Assembly (NCBI GenBank): GCA_043553855.1
Contig: CP121336.1
Location: forward strand, 372,001 to 436,000
Source of the DNA: JAUIAS01 sp030425395
GTDB lineage: Bacteria > Pseudomonadota > Alphaproteobacteria > Rhodobacterales > Rhodobacteraceae
Reading direction: 5' to 3'
DNA: 64,000 bases
Shown: piece after piece, positions 54,201 through 63,298 of the stretch
Layout: the number at the start of each line of letters is the position of its first letter
Numbering within the stretch: the stretch's first letter is position 1
Notes under the pieces: model-generated
What the model saw: the letters and a program-made list of their open reading frames with translations, nothing else
Database searches by the model: none
Told to the model about the DNA's origin: nothing
Position numbers and translations under genes: made by a program

Positions 54201-57200
54201 TGCGCCATCGGCGGCCCCAGGCTGGCCAGCGCGGCGAAATTGGCGGCATTGACCGTTCCTGTGCCCAGGATCGCCACGATCCCGCGCGCATCGGCGGCCA
54301 GCGCAACCAGTCGGTCCGCCTCGAAATCCAGCCCCCGCCGGGCCACGGCATGGGCATCGGTGGCGCTTAGCGGAGCGATCTCGATCGTCCCTGCCCGCCT
54401 TTCCCAGCGGCGGCCCTGCCCTTCGGCCAGCATCCGGTCGTGCCACGGCGGCGCACTGGCGACCCAGCCTTGGGCAGAATGGCGCGCCCAGCCGTCCGGA
54501 CCACGGGAAAGGGCCGCCGCGCCTTCGGTATCAACGCCCGCCGTTCCGGACGGAACCGGGATGCCGGGCCCGAACCCGGCTGCCGGAACAAGGCCGATCG
54601 GCGTCAGCAAAAGCGGCGTTCCGCCTTCGGCCGTGACGCCTTGTCGCTGGTCAAAGGCAAAGCCCGTGGCCGCGAAAGCCGGAACATCGGCCCCGCCGAC
54701 GGTGTAGGCTGCACCAAGCCCACCGCCGCGCAGCGTTTCCGTGACCCGCAATGCGCCAAGCGTGACCGAAACGCGCCCGCCGTCGCCGCCGCGCGCACCC
54801 GTCCGGGCATCGACACCGTCGGTCGCGTAGAGGAAACGCCCCGCTGCCAGGTCTTGCGGCAAATCCGATGGTCCCAGCCTGACCGGCGTTGCCTGACGCC
54901 CGATCTGAACACGCCACAAACCATGCGGGTTCAACAGGGCGAAGGTTTCGCCGCCCAGATAGGCGGCGCGGCCAGGCGCGTCTGGCAGGAAACGCCGGTC
55001 CCTGATGGCCTGCGCCGGTGGCAGGGCCGCGCCATCCGCGAACCGAACTCCTTTCGCGGCCCGATCCCATTGCAGCGATGGCAGTTGCAGGGGAGCTGTC
55101 TGGGTCAACCGGCCACCGATCTTCGACAGCCCGGAGCCTGCACCACGGTCGATCTCGAAACGCGCACCGGCGCCCCTCAGGCTCGGTGGGGCAAGGTATG
55201 GCCTGCCATCAATGACGACGATCCGGCTTCGAATATCCGACAAGGCCCCGGGTGCCGCCAGTACGGCAGGGGACCAGTCGGCCAGACGGCGGTCATACTG
55301 CAGCGCTGATGAGATGGAATGGGTGGCAAGGGTCGTGCTCACCTCAACGCCGGTGGCCCCGACGCGGACCTGCAGCATCCGCTCGGCTCCTACCAACGCA
55401 AGCTTGGTGTCCAGCACCTGTGCGCAAGGAAAGGGTTCCGGCGGCGGGGCCGGTTCTGCTTCGAGGACGGGTGCCTCCTCGGTCTCCGGGGACTGTTCGA
55501 CGAGTTCTGCATCATCGGCGGGGCCCGGCTCAGGATTGTCAAGAACCGGGGGTCCTTGTGCATCACCCTCAAGCGTCGGTGTTACGGGGACGGCGTCGGC
55601 CTGTTCGGGCGGCCTCGGTTCTTCCGGCTCGGGCACGCTCTCGACCTTCGGGGCAGGCGGGCGGCAGAGACCCATCCAGTGAACCCGGACCTGCCCGTCC
55701 GCATGCTGTGCCCAGACCGCCCCGGGCGTGGCCAACTCGGCCCCTCCCGGTACAGGCCCCGCGGCAGCGGCCAGGACATCGCCGGGAAGCACAACCTCGG
55801 ACAGCGGCGCCTCCGATGGCCCGTGACGGCGCAAAAGGCCATCGGTGCCAAGCCCCTGAACGTCACCGCGCGGGTCCAGAGTCGCCGCGACAAGCGGCAA
55901 GGTCCCTGCCCGGGGTCGCTCTGGCCTTGCCATGTCCCGGATCAGAACCACCCCGTCGGCTGTGGTGGCGACCACGGAATCCGGCAGCTTGCGCAGATCC
56001 AGCACACCGTCCAGAACCCGCTCCGGTGCCCCATTGTCGGCAAAGCGCCACAACGCGCCGCCCTGCCCGGTCCAGAGAAAACGCGCTCGCCTGTCCTCGA
56101 CAAACACCGCCTGCGCGGTCGCCCCCGGGGTTTCGGTGCGACCGGAAACCCGCCAGTCGGCACCGATCCGCAGAACCGCGCCATCTGACAGAACCAGACG
56201 GTCCCTCGCAGGCAGCGTTGTCGCCGCGATCAGGCTTGCCGGGTCCAGAAGGTCGGGGGGCCTGGTCTGTGCCTCGCAATCGTCCGGGGCGACCTTGCCC
56301 TTCGCTATGGCGCAGCGGTGCAGCACAAGCCCCCGGTCGATGCGCCAAAGGGCATCGTTCGACAACCGCCAATCGCGGTCATCCCCCGGTTCATAGCTGA
56401 AGGACGCCTGTGCAAGGTCCGCAGTCCCCGCCCCCGTCACCAGCACCGACAAGCGGACCGGCCGATCCTGCGGACCATCCGCCAGCACCAGCGCCTGTGT
56501 CCCTTCGACTTGCAGGATCTGCCAGCCCTGGCGCGCCTGCGGCAGACGCAGCGTTGCCCGAGGCGCAGGGTTCGCCCGCTCGAACAGTTCAAGCACGCGG
56601 TCGCCCAGAACGGCCATCACGCGATCATCCTGCGCCATGTCAAGGATGCGGGCCGGGTCCTGCGCCGGGCGCGGCAAGGTCGGCCCGATCAGGCGCCGCA
56701 AGGTGATCGGGCCGGACTGGCCCTCGCCGCCATAACCTTGCCCGGCGTCATCCCACACGGTGACGCGGGTCGTCCCGGCATCGTCGGCAATGTCGATCGT
56801 CCGCACCGAGTCAGGGCCGCGTTCCAGCGCACGCGAGGACCACGTCCTTTCCTGGGTATCATAGGTCCAGATCCGGTTGGCTGCAGCGAACATCAGCCCC
56901 CCGGGAACGGCGCGCACGCGCAGCAGGCTGCTCATCGACGGGGCGCTGCCCGTCGCTGGCAGAAGCCGTCTCAAGGACCCCCGCCAGTCATGCACTTCGC
57001 CGTCGCGGCCCAGCAGCAACAGCCGGTCGTCCGGCGCATCATGCACGACCTGGCGCGCTGGCGGCAGGACAGACCACCGCACTTGCACCGTATCCGCATC
57101 GCAACTGTCTGGCTCCGGTATCGACGAGATGGGCACGACACGCGCACCGCCCTGTTCCAGCAAAACCAGATGCCCCGCGACAATCTCCAGCCGGGCGTCG

Positions 57201-59629
57201 GGTGACACACCGGCACTGGCCACCCGTATCCACCGCCGGTTCTGCGGCTCGTGGATGCCAAGGCCAGTCGTGGTCGCAACGAAAATCCGCCCATCCGGAA
57301 GCGCCCTGGCATCAACCGGCGTTCCGCCGGGGGCCGCTGCGCCCCGGAACAGGCACCGGCGGGACTGGGCAGGCTGCACGACATGCCGCCGCTCGTTTTC
57401 CTCGGCAGTGTAGAGGAACCCATCCGGGCCGCGCCCTGCCCAGACCACCTTTTCGGGCGGCACCGAGACCATCTGATCGCCGTGCAGCAGTTGCCCGCCC
57501 GATGTCCAGACTGGCATGCCGTTGGCTACGCCCGCGATACGGACCCCACCGCCGCCATTGCCGAACACGCGGACGGACCGGCGCGCATCGGGCCGATACT
57601 CGACAACCCGTCCTGCACCGCCCAGAAAGATCGACAGGTCGGCCTGAACCGCATCCGTCAGCTGCGCGCTGCCCAAAGAAATCCCGCCCTGAGCACCGGA
57701 CACCGTAGCCCAATCGTCATTCTGCACGCCGTAAAGCACCCCACCTGGCGACAATGCCAGCAAGGTATCCGGCGCAACGTCAAGGTCGCGCACGCCGCCC
57801 GGCGGCCCTCGCCAGACCTCGGACCAACCCCTTTGCGCGGTGTTGTAGGCGGCGATCCCCTGCCCGTCGGAAAAAATCATCGCACTGGCCGCTGCCGCGC
57901 CGGTGACCGGCCGGAACCGCGACGGGGCCGGATCACCCACAAGCGCCACCACATCGCTGGCGCCCGACCGCAGCCGCAGAGGGTAGCCATCGCCCCTGAC
58001 CAGATGCAGGTCGACCCCGTCCGCCTGCGCGGACACCAGACGACCCAGCCCGGTGGCCGCATCGCGAAAGGCGACGGTGCGCGCGGGCCAATCCCCTTGC
58101 AGCGTCCCTTCCCAGACCCGGCCCTGTCGCAGGTCAACCAGCCACAGCGCACGGTCGGCCCCCAATAACCGGGTATCGGGACCGGCCGCAGCTGGCACCT
58201 GGTTCGTTGCGATGCTCCACCGGCGGGCGGCAGGATCGTGCAGGATCAGGTCGGCACCTCGCCGAAGCACCACCGTTTCCCCGACGGTCGCCGCGGCCAT
58301 AACCTGCGACGGTTCACCCGGGCCGGTGTCGGCCGGCACGATGGCGGCAGGCCCCGGTCGGCTCAGATCGACGACCGAGCCGTTGCGCAACAGCGCCAGG
58401 ACCGCATCGCCAGGACCCGGCAGGATCTGCACCACCCGGTCGGGTGTCTGCGCCTCCCACGCGATCCGCCCGCCGCTGACCCGCACCACCTTCGCCCCCG
58501 CCGCAACCAGGATCGAACGTCCGTCCGGCCCGGCGTGAAAGGCATCGACCGCCCCCGGTTCCAGCACCGTCCAGCTGCGCGCATTCGGATCATAGGCGTG
58601 CACACCCGCCGCACCCAGCACCACCGCGCGGCCATCCTGAAAGGCAGCATGCGAAAGCGCGGTTGCCGACAGGCCCGGGCTGATCGCGGGTTCCCCGACC
58701 AGACGGCGCAGGTCCGCCGGACCACCCGCCTGCCAGATCGAAAGGCAGGTCCCGCCAGGACAGGCCCCGGATTGCAGGATCAACAGGTCGCCATCCGCCG
58801 TCCGCTCCAGATCCAGCACCGCCCCGACGCCCGTCACCGCCAACCGTTCCATTGGGCGCGCAGGCTGGATGGTCTCCAACCCGCTAGGACCGCCCAGCCA
58901 GAACCGGTCATGGGCAAAATGCAGATGCGCCGGGTCCGCAACTGCGCCGCGCTGAGCGACAGGCACCCAGACGCTGCCCTGCTGGTCAAACAGCCCCAGC
59001 CCTTGCGCACCCGCCGAGGCCAGCAACCAGCGCCCGTCATCGGACAATGCCCAAAGCGTCACCTGCGGCAGGTCCACCGGCTTGCCATCTGCCCCGATCC
59101 ACGCACTGTCGCTGATCACCGTGCGCCAACCATCCGCGTCCCGCGCCGCCAGCCCGCCCGTTTCCGTGACGGCGAACATCGCGTCCCCAGCCGGGCAATC
59201 CACGCCGACGACACAACCCGAGGACAGGAAGGACAGCGGCCCGGCAAGCGCAGGCGCCCCGGGCAACTGCTCCTCGGAGAACAGGCCCGTGCGCATGTCG
59301 TAGCGGTGGATGGTACCGTCAGACCGCCCTGCAAAAGCCTGGAAACCATGCGGAACCATGTCGACAATCGGCGCGGAGGGGGCGCGGTAATCGGTCAGGA
59401 TGCGCGGATCGTCGATTTCCTCGACCACAGGCGGGTCAAGAAACCCGCGCGCATCCTCGATACGCGCGAACGTCCAGCCTGCCAGACCCAGCGCCGCGAT
59501 CCCGGCCACCAGCACCGCCACCAGCGCAGGGTCCGCCCGCCCGCGCAACGGCACCGATCGGGCGCGCAAATCCGCGTGGCGGGCCCGCAGGCCGTCGGCA
59601 AACTGCCTCAGGAACCGCGGCGGCGTCAT
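51281..59629 (-). CDS. Giant (2782-residue) single-pass envelope protein with propeller-like repeats and C-terminal peptidoglycan-binding domain
   Basis: A single uninterrupted 8.3-kb gene. An arginine-rich cytoplasmic N-terminus (residues 1-33) precedes one membrane helix (about 34-55, ALVAVLVAGIAALGLAGW), placing the rest in the periplasm by the positive-inside rule. Residues about 70-1325 and 1400-2665 are series of short beta-like units with recurrent G-x-hydrophobic and D-G-x-W/R patterns. Examples are MFAVTETGGLAARDADGW and IFVATTTGLGIHEPQNRRW, suggestive of several beta-propellers. A proline/glutamate-rich linker (about 1325-1400) divides the two halves. A proline-rich linker (2668-2715) leads to a PG_binding_1-type domain (2716-2782: LRARGLYSGAVDGIAGPRT). 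I know no family with this architecture. The reading is inferred; no catalytic site is visible. Confidence 0.85.
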   Translation of the reverse strand: MTPPRFLRQFADGLRARHADLRARSVPLRGRADPALVAVLVAGIAALGLAGWTFARIEDARGFLDPPVVEEIDDPRILTDYRAPSAPIVDMVPHGFQAFAGRSDGTIHRYDMRTGLFSEEQLPGAPALAGPLSFLSSGCVVGVDCPAGDAMFAVTETGGLAARDADGWRTVISDSAWIGADGKPVDLPQVTLWALSDDGRWLLASAGAQGLGLFDQQGSVWVPVAQRGAVADPAHLHFAHDRFWLGGPSGLETIQPARPMERLAVTGVGAVLDLERTADGDLLILQSGACPGGTCLSIWQAGGPADLRRLVGEPAISPGLSATALSHAAFQDGRAVVLGAAGVHAYDPNARSWTVLEPGAVDAFHAGPDGRSILVAAGAKVVRVSGGRIAWEAQTPDRVVQILPGPGDAVLALLRNGSVVDLSRPGPAAIVPADTGPGEPSQVMAAATVGETVVLRRGADLILHDPAARRWSIATNQVPAAAGPDTRLLGADRALWLVDLRQGRVWEGTLQGDWPARTVAFRDAATGLGRLVSAQADGVDLHLVRGDGYPLRLRSGASDVVALVGDPAPSRFRPVTGAAAASAMIFSDGQGIAAYNTAQRGWSEVWRGPPGGVRDLDVAPDTLLALSPGGVLYGVQNDDWATVSGAQGGISLGSAQLTDAVQADLSIFLGGAGRVVEYRPDARRSVRVFGNGGGGVRIAGVANGMPVWTSGGQLLHGDQMVSVPPEKVVWAGRGPDGFLYTAEENERRHVVQPAQSRRCLFRGAAAPGGTPVDARALPDGRIFVATTTGLGIHEPQNRRWIRVASAGVSPDARLEIVAGHLVLLEQGGARVVPISSIPEPDSCDADTVQVRWSVLPPARQVVHDAPDDRLLLLGRDGEVHDWRGSLRRLLPATGSAPSMSSLLRVRAVPGGLMFAAANRIWTYDTQERTWSSRALERGPDSVRTIDIADDAGTTRVTVWDDAGQGYGGEGQSGPITLRRLIGPTLPRPAQDPARILDMAQDDRVMAVLGDRVLELFERANPAPRATLRLPQARQGWQILQVEGTQALVLADGPQDRPVRLSVLVTGAGTADLAQASFSYEPGDDRDWRLSNDALWRIDRGLVLHRCAIAKGKVAPDDCEAQTRPPDLLDPASLIAATTLPARDRLVLSDGAVLRIGADWRVSGRTETPGATAQAVFVEDRRARFLWTGQGGALWRFADNGAPERVLDGVLDLRKLPDSVVATTADGVVLIRDMARPERPRAGTLPLVAATLDPRGDVQGLGTDGLLRRHGPSEAPLSEVVLPGDVLAAAAGPVPGGAELATPGAVWAQHADGQVRVHWMGLCRPPAPKVESVPEPEEPRPPEQADAVPVTPTLEGDAQGPPVLDNPEPGPADDAELVEQSPETEEAPVLEAEPAPPPEPFPCAQVLDTKLALVGAERMLQVRVGATGVEVSTTLATHSISSALQYDRRLADWSPAVLAAPGALSDIRSRIVVIDGRPYLAPPSLRGAGARFEIDRGAGSGLSKIGGRLTQTAPLQLPSLQWDRAAKGVRFADGAALPPAQAIRDRRFLPDAPGRAAYLGGETFALLNPHGLWRVQIGRQATPVRLGPSDLPQDLAAGRFLYATDGVDARTGARGGDGGRVSVTLGALRVTETLRGGGLGAAYTVGGADVPAFAATGFAFDQRQGVTAEGGTPLLLTPIGLVPAAGFGPGIPVPSGTAGVDTEGAAALSRGPDGWARHSAQGWVASAPPWHDRMLAEGQGRRWERRAGTIEIAPLSATDAHAVARRGLDFEADRLVALAADARGIVAILGTGTVNAANFAALASLGPPMAQDPGASALDAREVTPGRSVLWADTAQGLRVWDAAARSWRGAATGEDPWAFRTAVDHGELRLAFRQGQPLASVRMEDLGGASHHVDFSWGAGQDMPFDRVRGFVVEGDRILLATELGLRRLSWSGLRGSGQLLYSGVASGTPLTFDRVGRPAAEPVRLLATAGGACFELASPDAPPALCARPGTLDERAVASDPLWTWRKTDTEILGSYLDHLGQPLGPVRLGAAGRWPHDILRAVAQCKGTVAELWADADVVARAGTGLPGQLQGLSGVDALLCQGVMAELGQGARLAPGLLAAGGGSAWRLGAQAWRPENHAAAIQDRAWGAVPWEASRLRLRLDGSRAVQEVRWLDDQWRAIPWQGDRPSIDRITGIAGSGATLRLLTPAGVLDWSAAGRKLDPDTLILRTPDDRGALAGCRPARIEALDGSVQAAAALPGGPVDILCEDGRVWRGDPASTADVGVFGPAVSDIGADRVLVQAGDWVWTRRVATGRATSLSITFRDEAVSLDGGRLSLDDYAGLAAPYRDHVEIVTQGAGWWRHPAGDLSIAAARRPAPGAGAETATALHSDVVDGAARLCVQGQNAVIVDPSGGVARAPACRDVRGVDTTYTWHTGPGGAAAEGVALNGLPLRRNLSGGRFGDLFVTGAPSPDGQGRVLAPTRAGVILIGSTGPEGTYAKADPAFLVPDATGLPLALGPAGAMPLTGADRPACGALADLPARLPEDARVLRSHRVAPDAVEVLVATQEGKRLALLVPCAAVQDAVTWSLPLDVTDRGRFRAIGSDVVAARLVASLDRSRLVLADTAGRSVALDFGITGEPLAQVAAPDARAVIVATDRALYRLDTDRALSRIGDFGTTAIPALKGPFAPVEAPPQPAQPKPPVPIVQSPPPAPVPPQLAAPPQPQAPPVLDDTVPLTLTNAEWREVQSALRARGLYSGAVDGIAGPRTLAGLRAWQAQTGRPETGILTERQRVELSRGVQ

Positions 59630-60714
59630 TGCCCGCCCTCAGAGAATACGGCATCGGCCGCTGCCTGTTCACCCCGCGGGCGCAACAGACGCAGGCCGGG
59701 AAACGCCTCGGCCAACAGGACCGGTTCCGGGCGACGGGCCGCCCGGGTTTCGGCCAGCGCCGCCCAGTATTCAAACGCGCACAGTGCCTCGGCCTCGGCC
59801 AACCGTACGGACAGGGCATCATCGCCCCCGGCCCGCATCCGCGCCCATGAATCGAACCAGACCAGCGCTGCGGGATCGCCCCCGGTCGCCAGAAAAACGG
59901 CCACCTGCACCGTGCGGCAGGCCAGCGCCTCGGGCGACAAGGCGTCGGCCTCAAAGTCCATCGTGGCCTTCAGCACGGCAGGCAAATCCGGCCGAAATGT
60001 CCCGGGCACCATCAGATCGGACCAGAAAGGAACCGCCTCCGGCTTCAGCCGGGCCGCCGCGCGATGCAACGGGGCCGAGGCATCATCCCGCGCGCCGGGC
60101 TCGATCGCGGCCAGACCGAGGATATCCACCACCGCCACAAGATCGCGCGGCAACTGCAGCCCGAACGCCAGCTGAAGCGTCTGCAGGTGGCACAGGCGCT
60201 CAAAGCTGCCCGCGGCAGACCCGCGCGTGACAAACGGGTGCAATGCCGCATCGCGCAAATCACGCGACACCTGCTCTGCCAACCCGGACCGGACACCAAA
60301 GGATCGCAACGCCCGATGCATCACCAGGACCGGGCCCGGAAAGGCAGGCAACAGAACCCGCAACAGCGCCACCTGCAACCGCCGCACAGGCGAGGCGATG
60401 CCCAGAAACTCCACCAACACCAGCGCCGACACGCCGACGACAATAACCAGCCAGATCAGCGCATCGGGAAAGATCGCCGTCCAGTAGCGCCCGTAAAGCG
60501 GCAGCCAGAGCGTATCGTGGATCAGGTACAGAACCCAGCCCGGGCCACTTGTCGAAAGCAGCTCGCCACCAATGACCAAAACCAGCACAGCCAGCGCACC
60601 AATAACCGACAGAATGGCACCATACCGCAGCACGCGGTTTCGAGGCCGCTCGGTCGGCGGCAGGCCCGCGCGCAGCAAGGTGGATCGGCCGACCAATCGG
60701 GAATCCCGGGTCAT
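59626..60714 (-). CDS. Uncharacterised two-helix membrane protein of the envelope operon
   Basis: This 362-residue protein has two membrane helices (about residues 31-52 and 83-107) and a large soluble C-terminal domain (110-362). That domain is helical and rich in alanine and arginine, and is predicted to be cytoplasmic. No family is recognised. Its stop overlaps the giant gene start by four bases. It may anchor or power the giant periplasmic protein from the cytoplasmic side. Confidence 0.75.
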   Translation of the reverse strand: MTRDSRLVGRSTLLRAGLPPTERPRNRVLRYGAILSVIGALAVLVLVIGGELLSTSGPGWVLYLIHDTLWLPLYGRYWTAIFPDALIWLVIVVGVSALVLVEFLGIASPVRRLQVALLRVLLPAFPGPVLVMHRALRSFGVRSGLAEQVSRDLRDAALHPFVTRGSAAGSFERLCHLQTLQLAFGLQLPRDLVAVVDILGLAAIEPGARDDASAPLHRAAARLKPEAVPFWSDLMVPGTFRPDLPAVLKATMDFEADALSPEALACRTVQVAVFLATGGDPAALVWFDSWARMRAGGDDALSVRLAEAEALCAFEYWAALAETRAARRPEPVLLAEAFPGLRLLRPRGEQAAADAVFSEGGQ

Positions 60715-61211
60715 GGCGTCGTCCCCGCAGGGGATACGCCGGCCGGCGCCTGCACCGGCGCAGGCGGGTTTGCCGGGGGCGGAGCCGGAGGGGTCGGTGC
60801 CGGACCCGTGGGCAACAACGCCGAAATCGCCGCAATGATTGGCTCCTGGTAGATGACGGCCACAACAACCAGACCGGCGACGACAAGGGCACCCAGAATC
60901 CTCAGCCAGTAGGTCAGAAGGAAATCGGCAACGGAAACCCTGATCCAGCGCCGGTAGAACTGCCGCTCCAGCCGAACCAGATCGGCCACCGACTTGCGGT
61001 GCAGCGTCGCCACCGTCGCCACCGGGACAGCCCAGGCAAACCGGGCCGCAAGCGTTTCACGCAACCGGCCCACGTCCCGCGCAGCCGATCGTTCCGGATC
61101 AAGCTTCGCCAACACCGGCAAGGGATCGGCCATCGCGGCCTGACCACGGGCCAAGGCCGCTGCAAACGCCTGACCTGCCGGAACAGGTGCGGATTGGGGC
61201 GCCTCGGTCAT
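60711..61211 (-). CDS. Uncharacterised one-helix membrane protein with a proline-rich tail
   Basis: This 166-residue protein has a cytoplasmic helical domain (residues 1-95, basic WIRRVS-like end before the helix), one membrane helix (about 102-121) and a proline/alanine-rich periplasmic tail (134-166). The tail has the same PxP character as the linkers of the giant protein. It is coupled by four-base overlaps to both neighbours. The family is not recognised; it looks like a TonB-like or linker-type membrane spacer, without a TonB domain. Confidence 0.75.
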   Translation of the reverse strand: MTEAPQSAPVPAGQAFAAALARGQAAMADPLPVLAKLDPERSAARDVGRLRETLAARFAWAVPVATVATLHRKSVADLVRLERQFYRRWIRVSVADFLLTYWLRILGALVVAGLVVVAVIYQEPIIAAISALLPTGPAPTPPAPPPANPPAPVQAPAGVSPAGTTP

Positions 61212-63298
61212 CGGTACTGCAACCGATCCAGAAGGGCTGTAAGACGGTCGCGCTGCGCCTCGACCCGGGCGGCCGCCTCGGCCACCGCGCGATCACCGGC
61301 CTCGATCCCGGCCATCAGGTCGGCGACCATGGTGTAACGGTCCCGCATCAGGTTCGCGGGTATTTCATCCATCTCGGCCGTGGCCGAGACCGAAGCCGCA
61401 ACGCGCGCCCGCATCTCGGCGATCAGGGCATCCATCCGCTCCATGCGTTTTTGCGCATCGGCCAGATAGGCGCGGCCCATCTGCATCCGGTCGGCGCTGC
61501 GGTCGATCTCGGTAGCGACATGCTGCACAACGACATCAATCTGGCCCAGAACTTCGGCCTCGGCCTGGTCCCAAGCGGTTGCCAGCGCCGCCTTTGCCGC
61601 ATCGGCCCCGGCGTGCAACTCTGCCGCGACTTGCCCTTCGTAAAGGTCCTCGGCCAGCCGGGCCAGAACCTCGCGGTCGGGCACCCGGGGGGCGCGCACG
61701 ACCATGTAGTCGTTGATCCACTTCAGACTGAGATGCAGCGGTTCGAACCAGCGCCGGTCCAGCAGTTCCACATCCATGTCCGCCCCGCCCAGGGTGGCAG
61801 GCGAGAACAGGAACACAGGCTCGGCCCCCGGCGCATCCAGCACGGCCGACGCATCGGCGAACAGGTTGCCCATCACCAGCCGCAGGGTTTCGCCCAGCCG
61901 CCCGCCAAAGCTGTCGATGGCAGGCAACAGCCGGTGCCGCACCGGCGCGAACACCAGGATGCGGGCGCTGTCCCGGTCCATCGCCCGTGCGGCGTGGGGG
62001 TCCAGCCAATAGCGGATCGGATGATCCTCGGTCCGTCCCCGCCAGGTATGCTCGCGCAAATAGCCTTCCAGCGCTACCCGGGCCGGATCATACATCAGAA
62101 AATGCGCAGGTTCGGCCCGGCCGGCCGCATGGGCGGCGGCATAGCGCAGGTCCGCGCTTTGGAACAGCGCAGGCGGCAACCGGCCAAGCGCGTCGACCAG
62201 CGCAGGCAGTTGTGCATCGGTGAACCGCAAAAGGCGCAGCTGCGGGGCCGACAAGGCGCGGATCAGTTCGATCTCGGCCTCGCGCTCGGCGATTTCCTCG
62301 CGCAACACCTCGACATCGCGCTCCAGAACCGTCCGGTCGGGGATTTCCTCCAGCCGGACGCGGTAGCCCAGCGGAAACCGCGCGTCGGCGATCCGGGCCT
62401 GCAAGGCCTGCTGCGCCTGATCCGACGGCATGACCTGCAACTGTTCGATTCGCAGCGCAGTATCGGGCATCCGGTCGACCAGCGCGGCTACAGGTTCGGC
62501 GGCGATGGGCTCAGCACCAAGCACGGCCCACAGGATGTTCCCCGACGGTTCGTGGATCACCACAGGACTTTCGCCGGGCTTCAGCGCCCCTGCCGCCCGC
62601 AACCCCTCCAGCATGGCGGCCACAAGCCCGCGGCGGTCGGGCGGCACGGTCAGTGTGTCCGGCAACCAGACGAAACCGCCCGATGTCTCGACCGGCGCCA
62701 GCACCGGCAGCAGGCCACCTGCCGCGGCGCGCAGACCCTCCAGAGTCGCGCCTTCGTCTGACGCCCCGTCGACCGTCACAAGGATCAGGTCGCGCCCGGC
62801 GGCTCCCGGCATGACCGACAGCGCAGGATAGCGCGTGCGGCGGATAACATCGGAAACCTGGGGCGCCAGATCAGCCGCCTCGCCCACCATGGCAACCAGC
62901 CGTGCGCCCGAACCGGACGGCCGGGGTCCGGGCTGGGCCGCCTCCAGCATGCCGAAGATCAGCGCCCCGGGCAGCCCGGTCATCGGCGCGACGTCCATGG
63001 ACTGCGCGGCCAAACGCGAAAGGTCCTGCGGGCGGTTCAGCTCAACCTCAAGGATGCGGCCGATCTGGCTACGCAAGGCCGTGACCTGGCCTTGCGCGGC
63101 GCGGGGCGGCGCGTTCCAGTGCGGCAGGAAAGGCCGGAGCGTCAAGGACGCAGAATCGACGTGGAACAACAGCCCGGTCGCCTGCGCCTCGGGCGCATGC
63201 GGCGCCAGCGCGGCAAGAAACAGCGGCACCTCGAGTCCAGCCAACGAAGGCAGCACAAAGCCTTGCCGGAACCCGATCTGTTCCGCCCTATCCTGCAT
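61208..63298 (-). CDS. Uncharacterised coiled-coil protein of the envelope operon
   Basis: This 696-residue protein has no signal peptide or membrane helix and is predicted to be cytoplasmic. The N-terminal half is mixed alpha/beta (for example GALIFGMLEAAQPG and LILVTVDGAS). A first coiled coil lies at about 322-350 (VLERDVEVLREEIAEREAEI). A second mixed domain (350-540) includes YMVVRAPRVPDREVL. A long helical C-terminus (about 560-696) ends in a coiled coil. I recognise no family. It overlaps the flanking genes by 4-11 bases. It may be the cytoplasmic platform of the assembly. Confidence 0.75.
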   Translation of the reverse strand: MQDRAEQIGFRQGFVLPSLAGLEVPLFLAALAPHAPEAQATGLLFHVDSASLTLRPFLPHWNAPPRAAQGQVTALRSQIGRILEVELNRPQDLSRLAAQSMDVAPMTGLPGALIFGMLEAAQPGPRPSGSGARLVAMVGEAADLAPQVSDVIRRTRYPALSVMPGAAGRDLILVTVDGASDEGATLEGLRAAAGGLLPVLAPVETSGGFVWLPDTLTVPPDRRGLVAAMLEGLRAAGALKPGESPVVIHEPSGNILWAVLGAEPIAAEPVAALVDRMPDTALRIEQLQVMPSDQAQQALQARIADARFPLGYRVRLEEIPDRTVLERDVEVLREEIAEREAEIELIRALSAPQLRLLRFTDAQLPALVDALGRLPPALFQSADLRYAAAHAAGRAEPAHFLMYDPARVALEGYLREHTWRGRTEDHPIRYWLDPHAARAMDRDSARILVFAPVRHRLLPAIDSFGGRLGETLRLVMGNLFADASAVLDAPGAEPVFLFSPATLGGADMDVELLDRRWFEPLHLSLKWINDYMVVRAPRVPDREVLARLAEDLYEGQVAAELHAGADAAKAALATAWDQAEAEVLGQIDVVVQHVATEIDRSADRMQMGRAYLADAQKRMERMDALIAEMRARVAASVSATAEMDEIPANLMRDRYTMVADLMAGIEAGDRAVAEAAARVEAQRDRLTALLDRLQYR

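Noticed and set aside
52478..54370. Long plus-strand open frame (630 codons) opposite the giant gene
   Set aside because: It is a GC-rich shadow of the minus-strand frame: arginine/proline/glutamine-rich with no domain pattern, while the opposite frame has clear repeats and a PG-binding domain.
58238..60175. Plus-strand open frame of 645 codons spanning two minus-strand genes
   Set aside because: It crosses the boundary of two coupled genes, is Arg/Gln/Pro-rich and has no recognisable fold, as expected of an antisense shadow.
61187..62761. Plus-strand open frame of 524 codons
   Set aside because: Its composition (His/Arg/Gln-rich) is typical of a reverse shadow of the coiled-coil gene.
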